Assembly: GCA_016214895.1 (NCBI GenBank)
Contig: JACRMR010000012.1
Location: forward strand, 1 to 64,000
Length of the DNA stretch: 64,000 bases
Source: a candidate division KSB1 bacterium
GTDB lineage: Bacteria; Electryoneota; RPQS01
Direction: 5' to 3'
Made by a program: the position numbers and the translations under genes. The notes beneath the pieces are model-generated. The model did not search any database and had not been told where the DNA came from. It saw nothing but the letters and a program-made list of their open reading frames with translations. This document shows positions 46,669 through 55,723 of the stretch, in pieces (the first letter of the stretch is position 1; each line of letters starts with the position of its first letter).

Positions 46669-47724
46669 CTACGCGATCGTCACCGTTTTGTCCAGATACA
46701 CGTCCTGAATCGCGTTCAACAGCTCCACTCCATCTTTCATCGGCTTCTGAAACGCCTTCCGGCCGCTGATCAGACCCATGCCGCCTGCGCGCTTGTTGAT
46801 GACGGCGGTCTTGACCGCGTCTTGCAGATCGTTCTTGCCCGACGCACCGCCGGAATTGATCAGTCCCGCGCGTCCCATGTAGCAATTCACCACCTGCCAA
46901 CGCGTCCACTCGATCGGATGATCCGGAACCAGTTCACCGTAAACCTTCTTGTGCGTCTTGCCGAAGTTCGGCAGCGCATTATATCCGCCGTTGTTCTCCG
47001 GAGCCTTCTGCTTGATGATGTCCGCCTCAATCGTCACGCCGAGATGATTCGCCTGACCGCTCAAATCCGCCGAGACGTGATAATCCTTGTCCGCCTGCTT
47101 GAACGCGGAATTCCGCAGATAACACCAGAGCACCGTGAACATGCCGAGGCGATGCGCTTCCTCAAACATGACCCGCACTTCCTGAATCTGCCGCGCGGAT
47201 TCATCCGAACCAAAATAAATCGTCGCGCCGACGCCCGCCGCGCCCATGTCAAACGCCTGTTCGATCGTACCGAACTCGATCTGATCGGCTTTGTTCGGGT
47301 AGCTCAGCAACTCATTGTGATTGAGCTTGACGATGAACGGAATCTTGTGCGCGTAGCGCCGGCTAACCATGCCCAGGACGCCCAGTGTCGAGGCCACCGC
47401 ATTGCAGCCGCCCGCCATCGCCAGTTCACAAATATTCGACGGATCGAAGTAGATCGGGTTGGGCGCGAAGGACGCCGCGCCCGAATGCTCGATGCCCTGA
47501 TCAATCGGCAGAATCGAGACATAGCCCGATCCCTGCATCCGACCCGATGAAAACAGCCGTTGCAGATTGACCAGCACGCCGTTGGAACGGTCGCTCAACG
47601 AGTACACCCGATCTACAAAATCGCCGCCCGGCAGATGCAGTTGGTCTTTGCTGATCCCTTTGCAGGTGTAGGTCAGCAGATCGCCTGCCTGTGCGCCAAG
47701 TATGTCGGTGACCTTAGATGCCAT
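46669..47724 (-). CDS. fbaB: Class I fructose-bisphosphate aldolase (DhnA/FbaB type)
   Basis: 351 residues of the archaeal/bacterial class I aldolase type, which uses a Schiff-base lysine instead of a metal. Family motifs visible are [12 protein letters not shown] near the start of the barrel, [16 protein letters not shown], and [17 protein letters not shown]. They are followed by the segment with [17 protein letters not shown], where the phosphate-binding loop lies. It cleaves or forms fructose 1,6-bisphosphate in the cytoplasm. Such enzymes are often linked to gluconeogenesis, which fits the dikinase elsewhere in the window. It starts at ATG 47724 after GAGGAG and has a near-consensus promoter. 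Confidence 0.95.
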   Translation of the reverse strand: MASKVTDILGAQAGDLLTYTCKGISKDQLHLPGGDFVDRVYSLSDRSNGVLVNLQRLFSSGRMQGSGYVSILPIDQGIEHSGAASFAPNPIYFDPSNICELAMAGGCNAVASTLGVLGMVSRRYAHKIPFIVKLNHNELLSYPNKADQIEFGTIEQAFDMGAAGVGATIYFGSDESARQIQEVRVMFEEAHRLGMFTVLWCYLRNSAFKQADKDYHVSADLSGQANHLGVTIEADIIKQKAPENNGGYNALPNFGKTHKKVYGELVPDHPIEWTRWQVVNCYMGRAGLINSGGASGKNDLQDAVKTAVINKRAGGMGLISGRKAFQKPMKDGVELLNAIQDVYLDKTVTIA

Positions 47725-47764
47725 ATGCTCCTCTTAATGTTCCGCTTAAGGTTGTAAGTATAAT

Positions 47765-47793
47765 AGTATAGCGTTTTTCTATGGCGGAGTCAA
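47765..47793 (-). promoter_or_regulatory. Promoter of fbaB
   Basis: Minus strand TTGACT (47793-47788), a 17-base spacer and TATACT (47770-47765), about 40 bases ahead of the ATG. Confidence 0.75.
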
Positions 47794-47864
47794 GTCCAAT
47801 TTCGGACCGCCGCCGCCACAGGCTGGACCGTTCACCTCCCGTCCATCCTTCGGAACCGGGAGGC

Positions 47865-47893
47865 TTGACAAACGTTCAATAAGTGAGTATATT
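47865..47893 (+). promoter_or_regulatory. Promoter of the dinB operon
   Basis: TTGACA (47865-47870), a 17-base spacer and TATATT (47888-47893), essentially consensus. The expected start site, about 47900, abuts the LexA-box-like palindrome. Confidence 0.8.
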
Positions 47894-47900
47894 GACATCT

Positions 47901-47912
47901 GAACACGCGTTC
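47901..47912 (+). promoter_or_regulatory. LexA (SOS) box-like operator
   Basis: GAACACGCGTTC is a perfect palindrome and fits the GAAC-N4-GTTC consensus of the Bacillus-type LexA box. It sits right at the predicted transcription start of the operon encoding DNA polymerase IV, where LexA repression would be expected. A related half-element, AACGTTC, lies between the -35 and -10. Confidence 0.65.
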
Positions 47913-47920
47913 ACTGATTT

Positions 47921-47949
47921 GGCCTAATCATCGCTTGGCCTTCTTTTTT
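47921..47949 (+). terminator. Possible leader terminator of the dinB operon
   Basis: GGCCTAA (47921-47927) and TTGGCC (47935-47940) can form a short stem with one bulged T, followed by TTCTTTTTT (47941-47949). It lies in the untranslated leader, 33 bases before the first gene. The stem is weak, so this is tentative. Confidence 0.35.
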
Positions 47950-47982
47950 AACCCTTGATTATTCATCTGTTCAGGTCCTACC

Positions 47983-48234
47983 ATGCGTATCGAAGAAATC
48001 GACGAAGCCGTCGAGGTCATTGCCCTCTTCCAGACTGGAAAACTGTCGCCTCTCAAATTCCGCTGGAGGGATCGGGTCTATCGGGTCCAGCGAATTAACG
48101 GCGGCTGGAACAGCGACCTTGGCGCTGTCCGTATGCATCATTTTGCCGTGATGAGCGACGGTCCTGATGTCTATGAATTGGTTTACAATGAACGTGCTCA
48201 TGACTGGAAGATCAACCGGATTTCGGTCTCCTGA
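47983..48234 (+). CDS. DUF6504-like small protein upstream of dinB
   Basis: 83 residues with the pattern PLKFRWRDRVYRVQRINGGWNS, then MHHFAVMSDGPDVYELVYN and WKINRI, likely a small beta-rich domain. I recall similar small proteins next to Y-family polymerase genes. Their role is unknown, and the link to DNA damage tolerance is by context. It is the first gene behind the SOS-like promoter, with dinB starting 14 bases after its stop. Confidence 0.65.
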   Translation: MRIEEIDEAVEVIALFQTGKLSPLKFRWRDRVYRVQRINGGWNSDLGAVRMHHFAVMSDGPDVYELVYNERAHDWKINRISVS

Positions 48235-48248
48235 CCGACTCGCCTCCC

Positions 48249-49496
48249 ATGAACCATAAGATCATCTTTCTTCTCGACATGGATCAGTTCTTCGTCGCCG
48301 TCGAGATGCTGCATTATCCGCATCTGCGCGGTAAAGCCGTTTCCGTCGGCGGCGGATTGAGTGGCCGCGGCGTCGTGAGCACGGCCTCCTACGAGGCCCG
48401 GCGCTACGGCGTGCGCTCGGGCATGAGTTCGCTCGAAGCGTTGCGACTCTGCCCACATCTGATCTTTGTGAAGCCGGACTTCGACAAGTACGCCACGGTC
48501 TCCAAGCGTGTGTTCAAGCTGCTGCGCACGTACACCGATCGCGTGGAGCCGGTGTCCGTCGATGAGGCATTTATGGACGTGACAGATATCTGTCGGGATG
48601 AAGACGCGATCGAACGGTTGGCAACGAAGATCAAACAGGAAATTCGCACGCAAGAGGGCGTTACCGCCACAATCGGAGCGGGCGCCAACCGTTATGTTGC
48701 CAAGATGTCCAGCGGGTTGCGCAAGCCCGATGGATTTACTTACCTGCCTCCGGACCGCGTGGCCGACGCCTATCGCAACCTGCCGGTCGGAGACCTGTAC
48801 GGTGTCGGCCCAGCCACGCGCGCGGCTCTGGAGCGGCTCGGAATTCGCACCATCGGTCAGCTTGCCACATTCCCCGAGTCCGTTCTAAAACAGCGCTTCG
48901 GCAAGTTCGGCCCCGAGCTCTCCGCCCGCGCGCGCGGCGAAGGCAGCGACGTCGTGAGTCCGCCCGATGAGCAGCCGGACGAAAAATCGGTCAGCAACGA
49001 GAGTACATTCAGCAGGGACCTGAAGTCCGAATTCGAGGTGCTGGCGCGGCTGCATGACCAATGTGAGCGAGTCGCACGCCGCGCGCGGGCCGCGGGCATG
49101 ACCGGAAAGACCGTGACGCTGAAACTGCGCTATGCCGGATTCGAGACGGTCATGCACAGCCGCAAACTGCACCGCTACGTGCAAAATGAGACAGACCTCT
49201 ACCCCGTCGCCGCCAGACTATTCTCCGAGGTGTACCAGAACGAACGACCGGTGCGCCTGATCGGGATCGGTATTTCCGACCTGCTGCCCGCCGACCGCAT
49301 TCAACAACAAGATTTGTTCGTCGAAAGCCGCGACACCAGCCAGATCGCGGGAGTCTTCGACGACATCAAGGACAAATTCGGCGACGACGTGATCGGCTAC
49401 GGAACGGCCCTCGTGAGCGGCAAGGGTTTGCTGCGCGCCGGCACGCATCGCGGCATGCGATCGTTCAATCCGTTTCACGCGCCGAATGGCGTGTAG
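48249..49496 (+). CDS. dinB: DNA polymerase IV (Y-family, translesion)
   Basis: 415 residues. The palm has the first metal-binding acidic motif FLLDMDQFFVAVE, including the aromatic steric-gate position, and the second SVDEAFMDVT with adjacent Asp-Glu. The finger, ASYEARRYGVRSGMSSLEALRLCP, is canonical. A thumb with helix-hairpin-helix elements follows (GVGPATRAALERLGIRTIGQLA). The little-finger domain covers about 235-350 and a C-terminal extension of about 60 residues has no beta-clamp motif I can name. It copies damaged DNA. The LexA-box-like operator upstream indicates SOS control. Confidence 0.95.
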   Translation: MNHKIIFLLDMDQFFVAVEMLHYPHLRGKAVSVGGGLSGRGVVSTASYEARRYGVRSGMSSLEALRLCPHLIFVKPDFDKYATVSKRVFKLLRTYTDRVEPVSVDEAFMDVTDICRDEDAIERLATKIKQEIRTQEGVTATIGAGANRYVAKMSSGLRKPDGFTYLPPDRVADAYRNLPVGDLYGVGPATRAALERLGIRTIGQLATFPESVLKQRFGKFGPELSARARGEGSDVVSPPDEQPDEKSVSNESTFSRDLKSEFEVLARLHDQCERVARRARAAGMTGKTVTLKLRYAGFETVMHSRKLHRYVQNETDLYPVAARLFSEVYQNERPVRLIGIGISDLLPADRIQQQDLFVESRDTSQIAGVFDDIKDKFGDDVIGYGTALVSGKGLLRAGTHRGMRSFNPFHAPNGV

Positions 49497-49524
49497 GCCG
49501 GCATCGAACCGTACTGAAACACAA

Positions 49525-49550
49525 CAGAGCGAGCCGCGCGGCTCGCTCTG
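49525..49550. terminator. Bidirectional terminator hairpin
   Basis: A 26-base perfect palindrome (CAGAGCGAGCCGC followed by its reverse complement) between the convergent dinB gene and the subtilisin gene. Confidence 0.8.
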
Positions 49551-49585
49551 TTCGGATCCAGACCTTCTCCCAGGTCGAGGAGTGC

Positions 49586-52330
49586 CTACTTCATCAACAC
49601 CATTTTGGCCGACTGCACGACCGAACCGGCCTCGAGCCGCGCGAAATAGACACCGCTCGCCAGATTCGTACCGTTGAACTCAAGCCTGTGCATTCCGGCG
49701 GTCAGCGCGTCGTCCACCAGCGTCGCCACGTCGCGACCCAGCACATCAAACACGGTCAGCTTGACATGGGCGGCCGACGGCAAGGCGAATTCGATAGTCG
49801 TGGTCGGGTTGAACGGATTCGGATAGTTGCCGTGCAGCTCGACCGAGGAAGGCAGTTCGCCCGGACGATCCGCCGGGACATCCTGCACTTCCATCCACGT
49901 CAGCACGCGTTGCAGCACATCGCCGTAGCTGTCCGTCCCCGAGTTTCCGCACGCTGCTTCCAACGCGAAGGCAAAGTAGGCCAGCTTGTAGGCGCCGGAA
50001 TAAGACACCGCTGCGATGCCGCCATTCTGATAGTCCATCAACTCCTCGCCGCCATTCGTCGGCAGAATCCGCGACGGACTGCGCTGCCCGTTCGACGAGC
50101 ACGAACCCTGCAACAGCAAGCTAAGGCCGTCGGAAATCGGGTTGCCCGTCGCGCCGAGTACGCGACGATCGCCGTTTAACTGCTCACTTTGCGCGTGCAA
50201 CACGTCCGCATAGAACGGCGCATCACGCAAGTCCTCGTCGATGTACTGCCCGGCCAAAATCAGGTTGCGACCGGCATTCAGGTAGTTCGTGATGCCGGTT
50301 TGTTCGGCAGCGGTCAGGCTCGTCAGCGAGTCGTCGCCGCAACTCCAGAGTACTGTTGTGTAGTGCATGAGTTCGACATCCGTGACTGCTCCGTCGAGAT
50401 TGGCATGCCAGACATCCCAACTCACTGCCGCATCGGTCAAGCCCGCTCCGTAGTTCACATCATACAGCGCGTCCACGTCGTCATCGACCAGCAGCACACT
50501 CGCGCGGCCCAAGCGGACCGTGGTTGACATGACTTGATGATAACCGTTCGGCGCCTCAAATTCAACGGATAGTTCTGCATCATAGGCCAGATTCAACTCC
50601 AGCGCGCCAATCGTGAGCACAACAGGATTCGACTGATTGTTGATCGATTGACCGGCCGGAACATTGCCCAGCGTGATCTCACCGTTACTGACCGACACAT
50701 TGGGATCGCCGGAGGTAACGATCATCGTGATATCGACGCCGTCCGCCCAACCCGCTTCGTTCGCGCAGGTCAACACCACCTGACCGGATTCGCCGCTCTC
50801 CAGACGTCCGTCGCTGTCACCACCGCTGGCGTCGTTCACGGTCAAGTCGGTCAACGACAGGCGCGGGAAAAATTGCGCAATGGCATTCCGCGCGCTGGCG
50901 CGGCCGTGACCAAGCTTCGTCGGCGGTTGAATGCTCGGGTTCTCGTCCGAGATGTCTTCGCAGGTCTCAAACATCAGGTCACGCAGTTCGGCGTTGGTCA
51001 AGGTCGGGAAGATCGACCAAATCAACGCGGCGCAGCCGCCGGCATTCGGACTGGCCATCGACGTGCCGTCATAGGCCTGATAGCCGTCGATCACCGTGCT
51101 CATAATGCTCACACCCGGCGCGCACATCTCCGTCCACGTGCCGCGATTTGACCAGCTCGCTAACACATCGTTCTGGTCCGTCGCATTCACGGCGATCACG
51201 TTTTCATAGCCGGCCGGATAGTGAATGCTCTCGACGCCGTCGTTTCCCGAGGCCCCGAAGTTCATGCAGCCCTGCGCCCAGGCCGAATTCAAGGCCTGCT
51301 GCTGCGGGCTGGAGAATCCCGGACCGCCGTAGGACATATTGATGATCTTCGCACCGTTGGCCGCCGCGTAAACGATCGCCGGAGTGGTCGCGCTCTCCGG
51401 CATCAAGCCGTTGCCCTGACTATTCAGGAAGCCCGCGCGCAAGCACATCAGTCGGCCTACCCAAGACGCTCCCGCGCAGCCGACGCCGTTATTGCCATGA
51501 CAGGCCATGATGCCGGCGACGTGCGTTCCGTGCGCCTCCATCCCGAACATGTCGTTGTCCATGTTCGCGTCGCAGTCTTCGCCTGACGCGCAACCGCCGA
51601 TATTGCGAATGAAATCCCAACCCAGAAAATCGTCCTCATAGCCGTTCTCGCCGTCATCCCAGCCGTTGATGTCCTCGGTGTCTCCCGGATAGTCCGTGTA
51701 GTCATAGCAGACGTCGTCGCTGTCGAGATCTTCGTCCGGATTCACCCAGAGAATATGCCATAATTCCGGATGGGCGGGATCCAAGGCAAGGTCGGGATGA
51801 TTCCAGTCCACGCCAGTGTCGATGCCGGCCACGATGATGTCGCGCGACCCCGTGGAAATATCCCACGCCAGGTCTTCGCCCATGATGCGCTTGTCGTACT
51901 GCGAATTCCAGCGCGGATCGTTAGGCGTGCGATCCGCACGGTACAGCAAGTCCGGCATCGCGAAATTCACATACCCGACCTCGGCGAAGCGATCAATCAC
52001 ATTCAGAACCGGATACTCCGCACGGAAGATCAGCACGTAGGTCCGATATAGATCGGGCGGAACCCGCAAGCGATCCAGCGATTCGTCGGGAACGAGACGG
52101 AAGCAGCTGCTCACTTCAAATTCGCGACAGAGGGCGTCGAATTCCGGCAGCCCGAGCTGCACAATGCCACTCTGGTCGAGGGCCGGGATTCGCGGCCCGA
52201 TATCGACCGTCAAATCGACGATCATCCGGCCAGTCAGGTATTCGCACGTTGCCCATTGATCCGATACCCGAGCACCCGCCAGCGTTGCGAGTGAAAGCAT
52301 CATCAGAAGTAGAAATAACGTCCGGCGCAT
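49586..52330 (-). CDS. Secreted S8 (subtilisin-like) protease with T9SS sorting domain
   Basis: 914 residues. A signal peptide (about 1-20) and a propeptide-like region precede the S8 domain. Its triad is Asp171 (AGIDTGVDWNHPDL), His267 (EAHGTHVAGI) and Ser424 (DGTSMASPNAGG), with oxyanion Asn363 in ASGNDG. A long Asp-rich loop between Asp and His (about 195-262) may bind calcium. A beta-rich region follows (about 490-620), then a stretch resembling a Rossmann-type DUF (SVLLVDDDVDALYD onwards). A type-A T9SS sorting domain begins at NYPNPFNPTTTIEFALP and ends KMVLMK. It is expected to act at or outside the cell surface. Transcription starts from its own TTGACA promoter. Confidence 0.95.
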   Translation of the reverse strand: MRRTLFLLLMMLSLATLAGARVSDQWATCEYLTGRMIVDLTVDIGPRIPALDQSGIVQLGLPEFDALCREFEVSSCFRLVPDESLDRLRVPPDLYRTYVLIFRAEYPVLNVIDRFAEVGYVNFAMPDLLYRADRTPNDPRWNSQYDKRIMGEDLAWDISTGSRDIIVAGIDTGVDWNHPDLALDPAHPELWHILWVNPDEDLDSDDVCYDYTDYPGDTEDINGWDDGENGYEDDFLGWDFIRNIGGCASGEDCDANMDNDMFGMEAHGTHVAGIMACHGNNGVGCAGASWVGRLMCLRAGFLNSQGNGLMPESATTPAIVYAAANGAKIINMSYGGPGFSSPQQQALNSAWAQGCMNFGASGNDGVESIHYPAGYENVIAVNATDQNDVLASWSNRGTWTEMCAPGVSIMSTVIDGYQAYDGTSMASPNAGGCAALIWSIFPTLTNAELRDLMFETCEDISDENPSIQPPTKLGHGRASARNAIAQFFPRLSLTDLTVNDASGGDSDGRLESGESGQVVLTCANEAGWADGVDITMIVTSGDPNVSVSNGEITLGNVPAGQSINNQSNPVVLTIGALELNLAYDAELSVEFEAPNGYHQVMSTTVRLGRASVLLVDDDVDALYDVNYGAGLTDAAVSWDVWHANLDGAVTDVELMHYTTVLWSCGDDSLTSLTAAEQTGITNYLNAGRNLILAGQYIDEDLRDAPFYADVLHAQSEQLNGDRRVLGATGNPISDGLSLLLQGSCSSNGQRSPSRILPTNGGEELMDYQNGGIAAVSYSGAYKLAYFAFALEAACGNSGTDSYGDVLQRVLTWMEVQDVPADRPGELPSSVELHGNYPNPFNPTTTIEFALPSAAHVKLTVFDVLGRDVATLVDDALTAGMHRLEFNGTNLASGVYFARLEAGSVVQSAKMVLMK

Positions 52331-52400
52331 TGAGGGGGTGTTCTCCGGCGGAATAGTGGCGGCTCCCGAAAGAGCCCAAATGAAGAATTAGCAATTCAAT

Positions 52401-52429
52401 AAGCTACGGAATGACGTGGAGAATGTCAA
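52401..52429 (-). promoter_or_regulatory. Promoter of the subtilisin gene
   Basis: Minus strand TTGACA (52429-52424), a 17-base spacer and TAGCTT (52406-52401). The leader of about 65 bases contains a short GGGCTC...GAGCC hairpin. Confidence 0.65.
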
Positions 52430-52587
52430 CCGGGGAGCGGTACCGGGACTATTGTTCGCCAAAATCGCGCCCCTGCATAAATTGCTGTTTACTTGTGATT
52501 TAATTGTGCATGCGTTGCAGGAGTAATACGCAGATTATGCATTGGCTGCGCGCATCCCGAACGGTCCCTCTGAGTGGACAGAAATGC

Positions 52588-52613
52588 AAGAGGACGCGCC
52601 CGCGCGTCCTCTT
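52588..52613 (-). terminator. Terminator of the type IV pilus operon
   Basis: AAGAGGACGCG (52588-52598) pairs perfectly with CGCGTCCTCTT (52603-52613) around a four-base loop, about 60 bases after the pilQ stop on the minus strand. Confidence 0.75.
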
Positions 52614-52671
52614 ACCTAATGCCTCCCGAAGGTCCAAGCAGGTCGGCGTCCTCCGGCCGCCCGGCGGCGAC

Positions 52672-53907
52672 CTACTTCACTGCCATCTTGGCCGGAATCA
52701 CACGCGGCGTTACGAACACCAGAATCTCGGTCTTGTCCAACGTTTTCGCTGAGTAGCTGAACAGCTTGCCGAATAACGGGATCGCGTGAAGCAGCGGTAC
52801 CCGCCGCTCCAGCAGTCCATCCTTCGAGCGAATCACGCCACCGATGACTACGGTCTCACCGTCCTTCACCATCAGCGTCGTATTCACCTCGCTGGTCAGG
52901 ATGATGATGCCACCGGCAACGGTCGCCTCGCCCGAGAGGTCCGAGACCTCGGGATTCAACGTCATCAATACGTCTCCGCCCGGGATGATCTGAGGCGTCA
53001 CCGTCAGCTTCACCGCCACGTCGTAGAACTGCGTGATCAGATTGCCAGACAAATCCAGCACATTGATCGGGATGCGTTTCCCCGACATCACCTTCGCGGA
53101 TTCATTGTCGTTGATCAGCACCGATGGCTGCGACAAAATCTCGGCCTTGTTATTCTCCTCCAGCGCGCTGATGGCGGCCTGCAATTCGACTCCATTCTCC
53201 AGTCGACCGAATGTGAAACTGCCGGCCGGATCGCGCACACCGAGATCCACCTCGCCGCCCGCCCGCGTATTGGAGAGCGGATTGTACAGATTGCCGAGGG
53301 ACCAGTCGATCCCCAGCTCGCGCGCGCTCTTGGTGTCCACTTCGATGATCTTCGCTTCAATCAAGACCTGCCCCGTCGGCTGGTCCAGCTCGCGAATCAC
53401 GGAGTCCAAACGCAGCACCACCCGCGGAATGTCGGTCACAATGAGCGAATTCGCCCGCACGTCGGCCTGAGCCTTGCCGCGCTCGGTCAACAGCTTGCTC
53501 AGCGTGATCGCCAGTTTTTCCGCGCGGGCGTACTTTACCGGAAATACGTCCGTCTGCAACGGTTCGAGCTTGGCCGAGGCGTTGAAATCCTTGTGCGTGG
53601 ACACGCGAATGATCCCGTTATCCTCGACCGCCACGAAATCGTTCATCCGCAGGATGTTGTTCAGCGCGTCACGCCACGGCACGTCATGCAAGAGCACCGT
53701 GACCGGACCCTTCACCTCCGAACCCGCGACGATGTTCATCCCCGAAAACTCAGAAATGCTGCGCAGCACTGTGCGGATGTCCGATTCCTCGACGTTCATC
53801 GAGATCCGACCGCTGCTCTCGCGAACGTATCCCGATTGGGCCATGGCCGGCACCATTACCGCCAGCACCGCGATCAAGCCCAATGCGTACCCAACTCTTG
53901 CTTTCAT
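52672..53907 (-). CDS. pilQ: Type IV pilus secretin PilQ (short form)
   Basis: 411 residues from ATG 53907, chosen because GAGG lies about nine bases upstream. After a signal peptide (VGYALGLIAVLAVMVPAMA) comes a single STN/N0-like domain (about 35-105, ISMNVEESDIRTVLRSISEFSGMNIV). An N1-type domain (LQTDVFPVKYARAEKLA; NSLIVTDIP) follows. The secretin core contains VLIEAKIIEVDTKSARELGIDW, ILSQPSVLINDNESAKVMSG and the terminal VPLLHAIPLFGKLFSY. It forms the outer-membrane pore for the pilus. The AMIN domains found at the start of many PilQ proteins are missing, which makes it compact. It is the last gene of the operon, after pilP. Confidence 0.92.
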   Translation of the reverse strand: MKARVGYALGLIAVLAVMVPAMAQSGYVRESSGRISMNVEESDIRTVLRSISEFSGMNIVAGSEVKGPVTVLLHDVPWRDALNNILRMNDFVAVEDNGIIRVSTHKDFNASAKLEPLQTDVFPVKYARAEKLAITLSKLLTERGKAQADVRANSLIVTDIPRVVLRLDSVIRELDQPTGQVLIEAKIIEVDTKSARELGIDWSLGNLYNPLSNTRAGGEVDLGVRDPAGSFTFGRLENGVELQAAISALEENNKAEILSQPSVLINDNESAKVMSGKRIPINVLDLSGNLITQFYDVAVKLTVTPQIIPGGDVLMTLNPEVSDLSGEATVAGGIIILTSEVNTTLMVKDGETVVIGGVIRSKDGLLERRVPLLHAIPLFGKLFSYSAKTLDKTEILVFVTPRVIPAKMAVK

Positions 53908-53966
53908 ATCTTGCACCTCTACCCCGCCCTCGGGGTTATGCGGATTCGTTAGATTCGATCGATGAA

Positions 53967-54602
53967 TCAGCTCTGTGCCTTGTCCTTCAGCTTCTCCGCC
54001 GAGGCGACTTTCAGCACGATCTGCTGGTAATCGCCGAATTCGACCAGGTCAAAGACCGCCTGCGATTGCGTCACAGCCGTCATCCGACCATTGAATACGG
54101 GATCACCCTCATGCAGCAGGAAGTTATTGCCGTCCTTGTCGCGCACCATCGCGACGTACTCGCCATCCGACCACACCACGCCGGTCAAAACCGCTTTCTC
54201 CATGCGAAGCAGATCGGTCTCGATCTCGCCCTCCTTGCGCTCGTCGATCACCAGCGCGCGAAATGGATCACGACGACCGTTGGACACGTACTCGACCGGA
54301 GTCTCGCGCCGGAATACCGTACGCTCCAAATGTACCCGCCGCGTCCCGCCCTGAAAGCTCGTGATCAGCGTGTCCGACGTGATGCCCAGACTATCGACTC
54401 CCGACAGCTCGGTCGAGAGGACGTCCGGACTGCTCTCCGCGCGCTCCGTCGGATCGTCCGCGGGGTCCGTCGCCGCCGGTTCCGGCGCGGCTGTGGTGAC
54501 CGTTTCGGGATCCGCGAACACAGGAGGCATGAACGCCGCCGCGACAAGCACGCCGATGGTCAAGCAAGCGAACAGGCTTCGTGTCGGTGAAACTCGGCTC
54601 AT
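53967..54602 (-). CDS. pilP: Type IV pilus PilP-like protein
   Basis: 211 residues. A signal or lipoprotein-like N-terminus without a clear lipobox is followed by an acidic, Pro/Thr-rich linker to about 70. The compact C-terminal beta domain typical of PilP carries YVSNGRRDPFRALV, LTGVVWSDGEYVAMVRDKDGNNFLLHEGD and FGDYQQIVLKV. PilP links the inner-membrane PilNO complex to the secretin. Its start overlaps the stop of pilO by one base, so the two are coupled. Confidence 0.85.
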   Translation of the reverse strand: MSRVSPTRSLFACLTIGVLVAAAFMPPVFADPETVTTAAPEPAATDPADDPTERAESSPDVLSTELSGVDSLGITSDTLITSFQGGTRRVHLERTVFRRETPVEYVSNGRRDPFRALVIDERKEGEIETDLLRMEKAVLTGVVWSDGEYVAMVRDKDGNNFLLHEGDPVFNGRMTAVTQSQAVFDLVEFGDYQQIVLKVASAEKLKDKAQS

Positions 54603-55249
54603 TACGCACCCCCCTTCGGCTTCTTCTGGCCGGGTCGTTGCTGCCCCTTGCTCTCTTCCTCCCTCGACTCTACCGTGACCGGCGAACCGAGGCTCTTGAA
54701 GATATAGATGGTGGCGACGAATTCCGCGTCCACCGTCTCGTGGCTGCGACCTTTCGCGGGCTTGTACGCCGTCAGCTTCAGATTCGACACATTCACTATC
54801 CGGTCCAGAGCCGCCACCGCGGACATGAACTCGCCGAGATTATGGGTCGTGGAGCGCGTCTTGATCTGAATCGGATTCTCCCAGTAGTACGCCTGCTCCA
54901 GCGGGTCCTGCGGACGAAACAGCAGGAAGTTCAAGTCATTCTCCTGACCCGCCAGCGTGATGCTCTTCAGCAGACCCTCCATTTCGCGCTGCGTCGGCAA
55001 CAGCTCCTGAGCGATCTGCCAGCTCTGCATGAGACGCGCATAGTCGTCTTCCACGGTCCGGAAGTTTGCGGCGATGCGCTTCCCCTTTGCCAGCAGCTCC
55101 GTCTCGCGGTCGATATCGGTCGCGATCTTTGCGATCCGGTCCGCCCGCGGTGTATGCACGAAATTCAGATAGGCGTAAACCACGCCGAAGGTCAACGTAC
55201 AGACGATGATCCACTTCTGAGTGGTCTGATTTCTTAGATTGATGGCCAT
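54602..55249 (-). CDS. pilO: Type IV pilus PilO-like inner-membrane protein
   Basis: 215 residues. One N-terminal membrane helix (QKWIIVCTLTFGVVYAYLNFV) is followed by a coiled coil (about 40-75) and the PilO ferredoxin-like fold (LPTQREMEGLLKSITLAGQ; LGEFMSAVAALDRIVNVSNLKL). The last 25 residues are charged and disordered-looking. PilO pairs with PilN to form the alignment complex between the inner-membrane platform and the secretin. Here PilN is fused to PilM, encoded two genes upstream. Confidence 0.88.
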   Translation of the reverse strand: MAINLRNQTTQKWIIVCTLTFGVVYAYLNFVHTPRADRIAKIATDIDRETELLAKGKRIAANFRTVEDDYARLMQSWQIAQELLPTQREMEGLLKSITLAGQENDLNFLLFRPQDPLEQAYYWENPIQIKTRSTTHNLGEFMSAVAALDRIVNVSNLKLTAYKPAKGRSHETVDAEFVATIYIFKSLGSPVTVESREEESKGQQRPGQKKPKGGA

Positions 55250-55273
55250 GATGGTTGCGGTTAGTTCACGGCG

Positions 55274-55693
55274 CTACTGAAACATCGTCGTATCGACCGC
55301 CGGGAGCGTAAAGTGCGTCCCCGGCGAGACCGTCACGCCGCCCGACCAGCGGAACGCCTTGTCCCGCCAGAAGTAGCCGACGCTCATGTCCGCGACGTAC
55401 TCGTAGTGATCGGGATTTTCCTGATCGCGACCGAGAAATACTGACCGTTCAAAATAACCGGCCGCGTTGGACTCGACCCAGCGGTCCGGACCCAGATACG
55501 GATTCTCCGAGTTCGGATCCGATTCCAGGATCACCTGCACGCCGGACACGCCCCGCGTATGCGAAGCATCCGTGTAAACGTATCCCGAGATCTTCGCCGA
55601 GCCGTTCCAGTCGTCCTGGCCCTCGTCGCAGCCCGGCAAGCACGCGACCAGCAGCCACAGGGCAACGCCGACGCTGAACAACTTCCGATTCAT
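55274..55693 (-). CDS. Small lipoprotein with carboxypeptidase-regulatory-like fold
   Basis: 139 residues. The signal peptide ends in a lipobox (ACLPGC, Cys22). The mature part starts SAKISGYVYTDASHTRGVSGVQVILE, the pattern of CarboxypepD_reg/transthyretin-like beta sandwiches. It is probably anchored in the outer or inner membrane and faces the periplasm. It sits between the PilM-PilN and PilO genes with short gaps (30 and 24 bases), so it may be an accessory pilus-assembly lipoprotein, perhaps in the place PilF/PilW holds elsewhere, though the fold differs. Function is unproven. Confidence 0.7.
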   Translation of the reverse strand: MNRKLFSVGVALWLLVACLPGCDEGQDDWNGSAKISGYVYTDASHTRGVSGVQVILESDPNSENPYLGPDRWVESNAAGYFERSVFLGRDQENPDHYEYVADMSVGYFWRDKAFRWSGGVTVSPGTHFTLPAVDTTMFQ

Positions 55694-55723
55694 CTCTGCC
55701 TCCGTTTCCCGGTTGATCCGGGC

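Noticed and set aside
46363-47550. 395-codon open frame on the plus strand
   Set aside because: It is antisense to fbaB and the Trm112-like gene.
52786-53952. 388-codon open frame on the plus strand
   Set aside because: It is antisense to pilQ.
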